From: Comamonas testosteroni
Lineage (GTDB): Bacteria; Pseudomonadota; Gammaproteobacteria; Burkholderiales; Burkholderiaceae_C
Direction of reading: 5' to 3'
Assembly (NCBI RefSeq): GCF_000761245.1
Contig: NZ_AWOR01000001.1
Span: 1 to 64,000, forward strand
Length of the DNA: 64,000 nucleotides
Shown here in pieces: positions 54,094 to 62,800 of this stretch (within the stretch, counting starts at the first letter, position 1; each line of letters starts with the position of its first letter). A program made the translations under genes and the position numbers. The notes beneath the pieces are model-generated. The model searched no databases. It was not told the DNA's origin and saw only the letters and a program-made list of their open reading frames with translations.

Positions 54094-54331
54094 TTACTGG
54101 AAGCCCGGCGTATGCAGCCAGGTGGACAGCGCCGGGATGAAGGTCAGCAGACACAGCACGACGAAGTGGGCCGGCAGGAGAAGCGGCATCTCGCGCGTCA
54201 GCTCGGTGATGGACACGCGCGTGGACACGGCGGTCACGCACAGCAGGCCGCCGACCGGGCGGCGTGATCATGCCCGGCGTGAGGTTGACGATCACCGCCA
54301 TGACCAAGAGCGTGGGATTGATGCCTAGGCC
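54094..54331 (-). pseudogene. Decayed 3' end of a TRAP transporter large-subunit (DctM-like) gene
   Basis: On the minus strand LGINPTLLVMAVIVNLTPGM and ITPP are read. One extra G then shifts the frame, after which GGLLCVTAVSTRVSITELTR, EMPLLLPAHFVVLCLLTFIP and ALSTWLHTPGFQ-stop follow. This is the last 80 residues of a DctM-type TRAP subunit (I-G-M-I-T-P-P-V-G motif, final FIPALS..LP). More than 350 N-terminal residues and the small subunits are gone. It lies directly downstream of the LysR gene. Apart from this remnant and the terminator, the 455 bases between 53896 and 54350 hold nothing more than a short CATCACG tandem near 53955-53975. Confidence 0.75.
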
Positions 54332-54350
54332 TGGGCGGTTTCAGCCATGC

Positions 54351-55280
54351 TCACATATCGTCAAAGGACGCCTCGTCGCTGCCGAACAGCATGGGCCCGT
54401 CGTCGCGCAGCAGCTTGAGAATCTGCTGGGCAGCGGGCGACAGGTAGCCGTCCCTGCGGCAGGTCACGCCCAGGTGACGGCGCAGCGTGGTGGCGGCAAG
54501 GCGCACCTCCTTGAGCGTGCGGCTGCGCTCCAGCCGCAGCGTGTGGCGCGAGACAAAGGTCAGCAGATCGGTCTTCGCCACCATGCGCGGCAACAGCGGG
54601 ATGGAGCCCGCTTCGACCTGCACCGTGGGCGGTGACATGCCGCGCGACGTGAAGGCCTGATCCAGCCATTGGCGACTCGGAATGTTGGCGCTGGGCAGGG
54701 CCCAGGAGTGCTGCAGCAGCGCAGCCGGCGTGATGCGGGTTTTTTCGAAGATGGGATGCGTGCGGCTGGCAGCCACCACGACCACATCCTCGACGATGGG
54801 GTAGGAGACCAGTTCCGCATCGCCCTCGGCCGTCAGACCGATCAGCAGGTCGAGCTGGCCTTCGCGCAGGCGGTCACGCAGCTCCCAGCTCGGGCCGATC
54901 ACGATGCTGATGGTGATCTTGCGCCCGCCGGCAAGCGCCTTGCTGCACAGCTCGGGCAGCAGGTGGTCGGCGGCAACCGGGCCGCTGCCTATGCGCACAT
55001 GGCCCGAAATCCCCTCGTTGAAGTCGCGCACCTCGCGCAGCGCCTCCTGGCTGGCGTTGCGCAGCATGCGCGCGCGGGCCAGCAGCACCTGCCCCGCAGG
55101 CGTGAGCTGTATGCCGCGCCCGGCGCGCTCGAACAATGCCCCGCCCACGGCCTGCTCCAGTCGCTGCATGCATTTGGTCAGCGCCGGCTGGGTGCGGCCC
55201 AGTTGTTCGGCAGCTCGTCCAAGGTGGCCCAGCTCGGCCACGATCTCGAAGAAGCGCAGATCGCGCAGATGCAGATCCAT
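54351..55280 (-). CDS. LysR-family transcriptional regulator (cassette 2)
   Basis: 309 residues. The helix-turn-helix lies in the first 65 residues (HLRDLRFFEIVAELGHLGRA in parts, GRTQPALTKCMQRLEQAVGG, LFERAGRGIQLTPAG), followed by a periplasmic-binding-protein-like effector domain (GQLDLLIGLTAEGD, LVSYPIVEDVVVVAA). The ATG at 55280 is preferred to the adjacent upstream TTG. It is divergent from the D-2-hydroxyacid dehydrogenase of cassette 2, its probable target, and precedes the dctM-like remnant. Confidence 0.92.
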   Translation of the reverse strand: MDLHLRDLRFFEIVAELGHLGRAAEQLGRTQPALTKCMQRLEQAVGGALFERAGRGIQLTPAGQVLLARARMLRNASQEALREVRDFNEGISGHVRIGSGPVAADHLLPELCSKALAGGRKITISIVIGPSWELRDRLREGQLDLLIGLTAEGDAELVSYPIVEDVVVVAASRTHPIFEKTRITPAALLQHSWALPSANIPSRQWLDQAFTSRGMSPPTVQVEAGSIPLLPRMVAKTDLLTFVSRHTLRLERSRTLKEVRLAATTLRRHLGVTCRRDGYLSPAAQQILKLLRDDGPMLFGSDEASFDDM

Positions 55281-55367
55281 CAATGAATAAAAGTGATGAT
55301 TGAATGAATATTATCGAATAGACGGAATGATTGATGCTGACAAGAATCCGGGCTCATCGGAGTCCTT
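55281..55367. promoter_or_regulatory. AT-rich divergent operator/promoter region of cassette 2
   Basis: 87 bases between the divergent LysR and dehydrogenase genes, clearly AT-rich against the GC-rich surroundings. TGAATGAATATTATCGAAT with repeated GAAT/ATTC elements is the likely LysR site, and ATCAAT and ATTGAT occur near the two ends. The exact T-N11-A box cannot be fixed. Confidence 0.5.
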
Positions 55368-56375
55368 ATGTCAACACAAGCCTTTACCGTTTTCGTTACC
55401 GCTACCGAGCTGGCTTCCAGCGGAGCGGATCTTCTTGCCAGGGCCGGCGCGCGGGTGATCTATCTGGCGAGCGGCGATGATGCCCAGGCGGTGGAGCGCA
55501 TCATGGCCACCGAGCCCGTCGATGCCGTGATCTCGCGCACCCTGGAGCTCTCGGCTCGCGCCATCGCCTCGTGCCCCACGCTCAAGGTCATCTCCAAGCA
55601 TGGCGTGGGCGTGAGCAATATCGATGTGGCCGCAGCCGGCGCGCGCGGCATCCCCGTCTATGTGACGCCCGGGGCGAATGCGCAGTCCGTGGCCGAGATG
55701 ACCCTGGGCCTGCTGTTTGCCGCGGCACGCCGCATCGCCTGGATGGATGCGGAACTGCGCGGCGGCCGCTGGTCGCGCGCGCAGGACGGCATCGAGCTGT
55801 CCGGCAAGACGCTGGGTCTGGTCGGCTTCGGTCAGGTCGGGCAGCGTGTGGCACAGGTTTGCCAGGCCCTGGGCATGCAGGTGGCGGCCTTCGATCCGGC
55901 ATTGCGCTCCAGTCCCGTGGCGGGCGTGAAGCTGCTGGCCTCGCTGGACGAGCTGCTGCCGCTGGCCGATGTGCTCAGCCTGCATGTGCCGCTCAACCGG
56001 CACACCCGCGGCATGCTGGGCGCAGCGCAACTGGCCCGCCTGCCGCAGGGCGCCATCCTGATCAATACGGCACGCGGCGAAGTGGTGGACGAGCCCGCAC
56101 TCGTCGAGGCCCTGCGCAGCGGCCTTCTGCATGCGGCCGGCCTGGACACCATGGCCGTGGAGCCCCTGCCCGTGGACTCCGCGCTGGCGGGCCTGCCCAA
56201 CGTGGTTCTGACGCCGCATGTGGGCGGCTCCACGCCCGCAGCGCTGGCCGCCATGGCCGCCGGCGCTGCCGCGAATGTGCTGGGCTGGCTGCAAGGCCGG
56301 CCCATGGCCGCCAGCCGCTGCGTGAACCCCGAGGTCCTTGAATCCCATTCCTTTTTATCCGGAGAAGCTGCATGA
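55368..56375 (+). CDS. D-2-hydroxyacid dehydrogenase (cassette 2)
   Basis: A 335-residue NAD-dependent enzyme, same family as the protein at 37711-38634. VGFGQVGQRVA binds NAD; NTARGEVVDEPAL, DTMAVEPLPVDSAL and LTPHVGG carry the catalytic Arg, Glu and His. Both proteins share the KVISKHG(V/S)G block and similar order of motifs, so they are paralogues. Here it is the first gene of the cassette and overlaps the RraA-like gene by four bases (ATGA). Confidence 0.9.
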   Translation: MSTQAFTVFVTATELASSGADLLARAGARVIYLASGDDAQAVERIMATEPVDAVISRTLELSARAIASCPTLKVISKHGVGVSNIDVAAAGARGIPVYVTPGANAQSVAEMTLGLLFAAARRIAWMDAELRGGRWSRAQDGIELSGKTLGLVGFGQVGQRVAQVCQALGMQVAAFDPALRSSPVAGVKLLASLDELLPLADVLSLHVPLNRHTRGMLGAAQLARLPQGAILINTARGEVVDEPALVEALRSGLLHAAGLDTMAVEPLPVDSALAGLPNVVLTPHVGGSTPAALAAMAAGAAANVLGWLQGRPMAASRCVNPEVLESHSFLSGEAA

Positions 56376-57067
56376 GCAATAGTGCAAAACAATGGCCAGC
56401 GGGCTATTGCATCAATCCGCGCGTCCCTGGCCCCGAGGCCCAGGTCGTCGAGGCATTCAAGTCCATTCCCGTGGCGGCCATCGGCGACTCCATGAGCCGC
56501 AACGTGGGCACCATGGGCCTGCGCCAATACCACGCCAGGCTTGACACCGTGCTCTGCGGGCCGGCCGTCACCGTGCGTGTGCGTCCCGGCGACAACCTCA
56601 TGATTCACAAGGCGCTGATGATGGTGCAGCCCGGCGATGTGCTGGTCATCGACGGCGGGGGCGATGTCTCCCAGGCCCTGGTCGGCGGCCTGATGCGCAC
56701 CACCTGCGTGGCGCGCAAGCTCGCCGGCCTGGTGATAGACGGAGCCATCCGCGACCTCTGCGAATGGGCCGAGGAGGGCATGCCGATCTTTGCGCGCGGC
56801 CACACCCATAGAGGCCCCAGCAAGGATGGTCCGGGCGAGATCAATGTGCCGGTTTCCTGCGCCGGCATGGCGGTGCTGCCCGGCGATCTGATCGTGGGCG
56901 ATGCCGATGGCGTGATTGCCGTGCCTGCAGCGGATGCGGCCGAAGTCCTGCAGCGCAGCCAGGCGCATCTGGTCAAGGAAGCCGCCATCCGCGCAAGCAA
57001 TCGCGAGGGCACGGCCGACCCCGAACGCTTCGATGCGGTGCTGCGCGCCAAGGGTCTGCCGGTCTGA
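56372..57067 (+). CDS. RraA-family / HMG-CHA aldolase-like protein (cassette 2)
   Basis: 231 residues, paralogue of the protein at 37028-37714. It has RPGDNLMIHKALMMVQPGDV, the intact catalytic IDGAIRD, and VLPGDLIVGDADGVIAV. The arginine and metal-binding aspartate needed for aldol cleavage or oxaloacetate decarboxylation are kept. It differs from the first copy in IFARGHTHRGPSKDGPGEIN where the first has FNPAGPTKFVPGRIN, so substrates may differ. Translationally coupled to the dehydrogenase. Confidence 0.88.
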   Translation: MSNSAKQWPAGYCINPRVPGPEAQVVEAFKSIPVAAIGDSMSRNVGTMGLRQYHARLDTVLCGPAVTVRVRPGDNLMIHKALMMVQPGDVLVIDGGGDVSQALVGGLMRTTCVARKLAGLVIDGAIRDLCEWAEEGMPIFARGHTHRGPSKDGPGEINVPVSCAGMAVLPGDLIVGDADGVIAVPAADAAEVLQRSQAHLVKEAAIRASNREGTADPERFDAVLRAKGLPV

Positions 57068-57095
57068 GGCAGGAAATTCTTACAGGAGACAAGAC

Positions 57096-58076
57096 ATGCA
57101 TAAAAGAATATTTCTGACGGCTACGGCCCTGGCCACGCTGGCCCTGGGTGTGCAGGGCATGGCCCGGGCAGCGGGCGAATGGCCTCAGCGCGCCGTGCGC
57201 ATGGTGGTGCCCTTCCCGCCGGGCGGCGGCACCGACGCCACTTCGCGACTGGTGGCGGACAAGCTCAATCTGGGCATGGGCTGGACGGTGGTGGTGGACA
57301 ACAAGCCGGGCGCGGGCGGCAATATCGGCCTCGATGCCGTGGCCAAGGCGGCGCCCGACGGCTACACCATAGGCATGGGCCAGGCCGCGAACCTGGCGAT
57401 CAATCCCAGCCTGTATGCCAAGATGCCCTTTGATCCGCTCAAGGACTTCACGCCCATTGTCAGCGTGGCCCTGCAGCCCGTGGTGCTGACCGTGCGCGCC
57501 GGCTCTCCGTTCAAGAATCTGGGCGACTTCATCAAGGCCGCCAAGGCCAGGCCCGGCACCTACGGCATTGCCCAGGCCGGCAACGGTACGGTGGGTCACC
57601 TGGCCGGCGAGATGCTGGCGCGCCGCGCAGGCATAGAGATTTTGCAGGTGCCCTACAAGGGCGCGAATCAGGCGATGACGGATCTGCTGGGCGGGCAGGT
57701 GGAGCTGTACTTCGGCAACACCGTATCCGTCATGCAGCAGCTGACCTCGGGCAAGGTTCGCGCGCTGGCCGTGACCTCGGCGCAGCGCGTGCCATCCCTG
57801 CCCGACGTTCCCACCGTGGCCGAACAGGGTTATGCCGACTTCGAGGCTTCGACCTGGCTGGGCCTGGTGGGCCCAGCGAACATGCCGCCCGATGTGGTCA
57901 GGCGCATCGGCGACGCCACCATGAAGCTGCTGGCCACCAAGGAGGTGCAGGACAAGCTGGCGCAGGAGGGCAGCATGCCGACTCCGGCCGGAGCAGAGAA
58001 GTTCGGCGCCTGGATTAAGAGCGAGCATGCCAAGTGGGGCAAGCTGATCCGCGAAGCCCAGATCAAGCTCAACTGA
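57096..58076 (+). CDS. Bug/TctC-family periplasmic solute-binding protein (cassette 2)
   Basis: 326 residues, signal peptide MHKRIFLTATALATLALGVQ with cleavage near ARAAGEW. The core shows RMVVPFPPGGGTDATSRLV, VVVDNKPGAGGNIGLDAVA, AAPDGYTIGMGQAANLAINP and VPYKGANQAMTDLLGGQ. It is a paralogue of the binding protein at 35829 (shared LAINP and GQ.SNLAINP region). TACAGGAGACAAG is the ribosome site. It probably captures the hydroxyacid that the two preceding genes degrade; the membrane subunits must come from elsewhere. Confidence 0.92.
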   Translation: MHKRIFLTATALATLALGVQGMARAAGEWPQRAVRMVVPFPPGGGTDATSRLVADKLNLGMGWTVVVDNKPGAGGNIGLDAVAKAAPDGYTIGMGQAANLAINPSLYAKMPFDPLKDFTPIVSVALQPVVLTVRAGSPFKNLGDFIKAAKARPGTYGIAQAGNGTVGHLAGEMLARRAGIEILQVPYKGANQAMTDLLGGQVELYFGNTVSVMQQLTSGKVRALAVTSAQRVPSLPDVPTVAEQGYADFEASTWLGLVGPANMPPDVVRRIGDATMKLLATKEVQDKLAQEGSMPTPAGAEKFGAWIKSEHAKWGKLIREAQIKLN

Positions 58077-58232
58077 GCGCCTCGGGCCGGGGCGGGTCAG
58101 CAAGGGCACCGGGCCCCGGCGCCGTATCTCATGCGCTCTGACGGGAGTCGCGAAGCAGCTTTTTTCTGATTGCAGAAAACACGCTTGCGGCGATTGCCCG
58201 AAGCCGGTGCCAACCTTTCAGCGCTCACTTCC

Positions 58233-59471
58233 ATGCAAACCCGATTCGATATCGAGAAATTCAATGCTCCTGCATCGTCAGCGCCATCCCGCGCAGATGA
58301 GCAGCCGGGCACGCCTCGCAGGCTGCGCGGCATTCTGTCGCTCGATGATTTCGAGACAGCCGCGCGCAGGCATCTGCCGGCGCCCATCTTTGCCTATGTG
58401 AGCGGTGGCTGCGAGACCGACAAATCCCTGCGCGGCAACCGCGAGATATTCGACAGCTATCGCTGGATGAGCAGCGTGCTGACCGATACCTCACGGCGTA
58501 CGCTGGCAACGACGCTGATGGGGCAGACCTATGCAGCACCGTTCGGCATCGCCCCCATGGGCATCAGTGCGCTGTCCGCCTACCGGGGCGATCTGATCCA
58601 GACGCGGGCCGCTGCACAGGCCCGTATCCCGGCCATACTCAGCGGCACATCGCTGATCGCGATGGAAGAGGTGGCCAGGGCCAACCCCGAGGGCTGGTTC
58701 CAGGCCTATGTGCCCGGAGAGAAGGAGCGCATCCTCAGGCTGCTGGATCGTGTCGAGGCCGCAGGTTTCAAGACCCTGGTGGTCACGGTTGACACGCCGG
58801 TCTCGGGCAATCGCGAGAACAATATCCGCGCGGGTTTCTCGACACCGCTGCGGCCCAGCCTGCGTCTGGCCTGGGACGGCATCACCCATCCGCGCTGGCT
58901 GTTGGGCACGGCCCTGCGCACCCTGGTCTGTCATGGCATGCCGCATTTCGAGAACTCGCAGGCCACGCGCGGCGCGCCCATTCTCTCCTCCAGTGTCACG
59001 CGCGACTTCGGGGCACGCGACCACCTGAGCTGGGAACATCTGGAGCTGATCCGCCAGCGCTGGCAAGGCAATCTGGTCGTCAAGGGCATTTTGCGGCCCC
59101 GGGACGCGCTGTCCGCTCGCGATGCGGGAGCCGACGGCATCATTCTGTCCAACCATGGCGGCAGGCAGCTCGACGGCTCGATATCGCCGCTGGAGACGCT
59201 GCCAGAAGTGGTCGATGTCCTGGGCGCGGACTATGCGGTCATGATCGACAGCGGCTTTCGCCGTGGCAACGATGTGCTGCTGGCACTGGCACTGGGAGCC
59301 AAGTTCGTCTTTGTGGGCCGGCCCTTCAATTACGCAGGAGCCGTGGCGGGTGAAGCGGGAGTCCTGCACGCGGCCGGCATTCTGGCCTCGGAGATCCGGC
59401 GCAATATGGCCTTGATCGGTGTGCAGAGCCCGCACGGCATGCGGCGCGAGCACTTGCACTGCTGCAGCTGA
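58233..59471 (+). CDS. FMN-dependent alpha-hydroxyacid oxidase/dehydrogenase
   Basis: A 412-residue TIM-barrel flavoenzyme of the L-lactate/glycolate/mandelate oxidase family. APFGIAPMGISALSAYRGD in parts, VTVDTPVSGNRENNIR, VVKGILRPRDALSARDAGAD in parts and the catalytic ILSNHGGRQLDG (His and Arg) are present, then DSGFRRGNDVLLALALGA and FVGRPFNYAGAVAGE. It oxidises an L-2-hydroxyacid to the 2-oxoacid. The ATG at 58233 is preferred over an upstream in-frame TTG at 58170. It follows cassette 2 by 156 bases and could act on the same substrate class with opposite stereochemistry. Confidence 0.9.
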   Translation: MQTRFDIEKFNAPASSAPSRADEQPGTPRRLRGILSLDDFETAARRHLPAPIFAYVSGGCETDKSLRGNREIFDSYRWMSSVLTDTSRRTLATTLMGQTYAAPFGIAPMGISALSAYRGDLIQTRAAAQARIPAILSGTSLIAMEEVARANPEGWFQAYVPGEKERILRLLDRVEAAGFKTLVVTVDTPVSGNRENNIRAGFSTPLRPSLRLAWDGITHPRWLLGTALRTLVCHGMPHFENSQATRGAPILSSSVTRDFGARDHLSWEHLELIRQRWQGNLVVKGILRPRDALSARDAGADGIILSNHGGRQLDGSISPLETLPEVVDVLGADYAVMIDSGFRRGNDVLLALALGAKFVFVGRPFNYAGAVAGEAGVLHAAGILASEIRRNMALIGVQSPHGMRREHLHCCS

Positions 59472-59806
59472 TCCCGCAGGGGGAAGGCCACGAATGGCTT
59501 GCTGCAGGCATATGCGCATGCGGCGGTCCGGTGGCTGGTGGCGGCACAAAGTGCAGCAGGCCCAGCACGATGACGCGTGTGCCCGGGAGCAGCTGCACCT
59601 TGACGCGAGATCGCCTCTCCAGCCATCGACCGCCTGGCAGGTCCGCCGCAGCGACTGCTCTCCATGAATGCAAATATGTGCAACGCCGGGAGCGGCAAGC
59701 CGGCTGTGCAACACTGAAAACGAGCACTCCGCTCAATAATGGCGGACAGAAAAGAGTGGTACCACCAGGTTCGGATGCATGGTTGCTCCGGGTAAGCCAC
59801 TGATCT
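59472..59806. other. 335-bp gap with no recognised gene
   Basis: No convincing reading frame, tRNA or terminator is visible. It includes the nested short palindromes GCATATGCGCATGC near 59510 and probably the leader and promoter of the peptide synthetase gene. No clear ribosome site stands before the ATG at 59807 (GATCT only). Confidence 0.5.
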
Positions 59807-62800
59807 ATGTCTGACACTGTTGTTTTACGTGGGCCCGAGCGGCCAGACCTGCTGCGCCACGAGGTGCTGGCCGATATCTTCGAAGCGACCGCCGCAGCCC
59901 ACCCCGAACAGATCGCGCTGATGGAGGGGCAGGGCGAGCAGTTGCGTCAGTGCAGCTATGCGGAGCTGGACGCCGATGCCAGCCGCGCCGCGCACCGGCT
60001 GATCGAGGCCGGCATCCGTCCTGGCGACATGGTGGGCCTGTGGCTGCCGCGCGGCATGGAGCTGCTGACGCTGCAGCTGGCGATCGCCAAGACCGGCGCA
60101 GCCTGGCTGCCCTTCGATGCAGAAACGCCCACCGAACGCATCGCCACCTGCCTCGGCGATGCGAATGCCAAGGCGCTATTGATAGCGCAGCGGCAGACGC
60201 ATCTGGTGAAAGCCCAAGCGGGTATTTCAGCGCAGGTCTTCAGCGACGCCGCACTGCTGGCGCCGCTGCCGCCGGGCACGGCGCTGCGCCGGAGAGATGG
60301 CGCCGAGCCCAGCGACCCGGCCTATGTGATCTATACCAGCGGCTCCACGGGCAAGCCCAAGGGTATCGCCATCACCCAGGGCAGCATCTGCCACTTTCTG
60401 CGCAGCGAGAATGCGCGGCTTGGCGTGCACCGGGGCGACAAGGTCTACCAGGGCTTCTCGGTGGCCTTCGACATGTCGTTCGAGGAGATCTGGATCAGCT
60501 ACCTTGTGGGAGCGACGCTGTGGCTGGCGCCGCGCGAGATCGCCGGTGACCCCGAGGCCTTGCCGCGCGCGCTGATGGAGCAGCAGGTGACGGTGCTGCA
60601 TGCCGTGCCAACGCTGCTGGCGCTGTTCGCGCAGGACGTGCCGAATCTGCGCCTCATCAATCTCGGCGGCGAGATGTGCCCCGAATCGCTGGTGGCGCGC
60701 TGGGCCAACCGGGAGGACGGTGGTCCGCGTCAGATGTTCAACACCTATGGGCCGACCGAGGCCACGGTGTCGGCCAGCCTGGCCGAGCTCCGGGCCGGTG
60801 CGCCCGTGACCATTGGCACGCCGCTGCCCAATTACGGACTGGTGGTGGTGCGGGTGATCGAGGCCGACAGCTTTGCGGCCGGCACTGCGCCCGCTCTGGT
60901 GGGCTTGCCGCAGGGCGAGGTCGGCGAGCTGTGCATCACGGGCCCCGGCGTGGCGGCCGGCTATCTGGGTCGCCCCGAGCTGACGGCCGAGAAATTCCTC
61001 GCCAATCCCTGGGCTCAGGGCCCGCACGATACGCGGCTGTACCGCACCGGGGATCTGGCGCGCATCGACGAGCATGGCCAGATCCACTGCCTGGGCCGGG
61101 CCGACGATCAGGTCAAGATCCGCGGTTTTCGCGTGGAGCTCGGCGAGATCGAGGCCATGCTGGCCCAGCAGCCGGGCGTGGGTACCACGGCGGTGCTGCT
61201 GCGTCAGGACGAGGGCATGGACCAGCTGATCGCCTTCTACGTGCCCACCGAGGTTGCCGCACCGCCCGCGCATTCCGCGCTGCGCGCCGCCCTGGCCGAG
61301 CGCCTGCCGCCCTATATGGTGCCCGCGCGCTTCGAGGCGCTGGCCGAGATGCCGCGCCTGACCTCGGGCAAGATAGACCGCAAGGCACTCAAGGTCCAGC
61401 AACTGTCCTCCGCGATGGATGCTTGCGGCTCCGACCTGCCCGAAACCCCGGCCGAGGAAGTGCTGTTCGCTGCCCTGGCCCAGCTTTTCCCGGGGCAGCC
61501 CATACGTCGCGGGCTGGATTTCTTCAGCGACCTGGGCGGACATTCCCTGTTCGCTGCGCGGCTGACCTCGCTGCTGCGCGCCGATGCGCGCTTTGCCCGG
61601 GCCACGGTGAGCACCATCTACCAGCAGCGCCACATAGGCCTGATCGCCGATGCGCTGCAGGCCGCCCAGCTGGGCGACGATGAGGCGGCAGCCGGCGTTG
61701 CGCAGAGGCCGTTTCGCATCCATTCCGCATGGCGGCGCTGGCGCTGCGGCGCGGCCCAGGCAGTGGCGATTCCGCTGCTGGTGCTGATCAAGATGGCACA
61801 GTGGCTGGCGCCGTTCTTCACCTATCACTTTTTCACGGGCGAGGAGAGCGACTCGGTCTGGTTTGCCGTGGCCATGTCGGTGCTGGCTTTCGCGATCGCC
61901 ACCCTGGCCGAATTCGCGATCGCATGGGCCGGCAAATGGCTGGTTGCCGGGCGCCTCAAGCCCGGGCGCTACCCGCTGTGGGGATGGACCTATTTCCGCT
62001 GGTGGTTTGCCGACCGGCTGGTCGAGGCCGTGCCCATCGCGATGATCACCGGCTCCTCGCTGCACCCGCTGTGGCTGCGTGCGCTGGGCGCGAAAGTGGG
62101 CCTTGAGACCAATCTCGGCTCGATGACGGTGCGTGTGCCCGACCTGCTGGTCATAGGCGACGGCGTCAGTGTGGGCAATGCCGTGAGCCTGGAGAACGCG
62201 CGCGTGGAAGGCGGTGAGCTGGTGCTGGGCCGCATCGCCATCGGCAACGAGGTCTGCATAGGCTCATATGTGGTCGTGGAAGGCAATACCCGTCTCGAAG
62301 ACTGGGCCCACCTCGAGGGTCAGTCGGCGCTGGCCGACGGCATGGTCCAGCCCGCGCGCAGCATCTGGGCCGGCTCGCCGGCGCGGGCCGTGGGCGAGTT
62401 CGACCCTGCCAGCCTGCCGCCGCGCCAGAGCGTCGGTCGGCTGCGCCAGGCCCTGGAGATGCTGGTCTTCCTGGCGGGGGGGCTGCTGGTGGCCACGCTG
62501 TTCTTCATGCCGGTGTTCCCGACCTTCATGCTGATCGACGTGCTCGACGTCGAGGCGATCTCGGTGCGGCCGCTGCTGGAGCAGGGCGTGGTCGATGCGG
62601 GTGGGGCCTTCGTGCTGCGCCTTCTCAAGTTCTTCGTGCTGGCCCTGCCATCCAGCCTGGTGCTGGTGGCCTGCACGGTGCTGGCGGCGGCGCTGGTGCG
62701 CTATCTGTTCCTGCCGCGTACGCGGGCGGGCACCTGGTCGGTGCACAGCGGGCGTTACCTGGGCAAATGGCTGGTCAACCAGATCCAGGAGGCGAGCCTG

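Noticed and set aside
59500..59700. A possible protein fragment in the gap before the peptide synthetase
   Set aside because: Short frames on both strands (for example LPGTRVIVLGLLHFV on minus) gave no family I recognise, and no start site or coding bias supports them.
60170..60240. ATTGATAGCGCAG in the peptide synthetase gene as another dispersed repeat
   Set aside because: Only the GATAGC core matches, and the surrounding codons encode normal adenylation-domain sequence.
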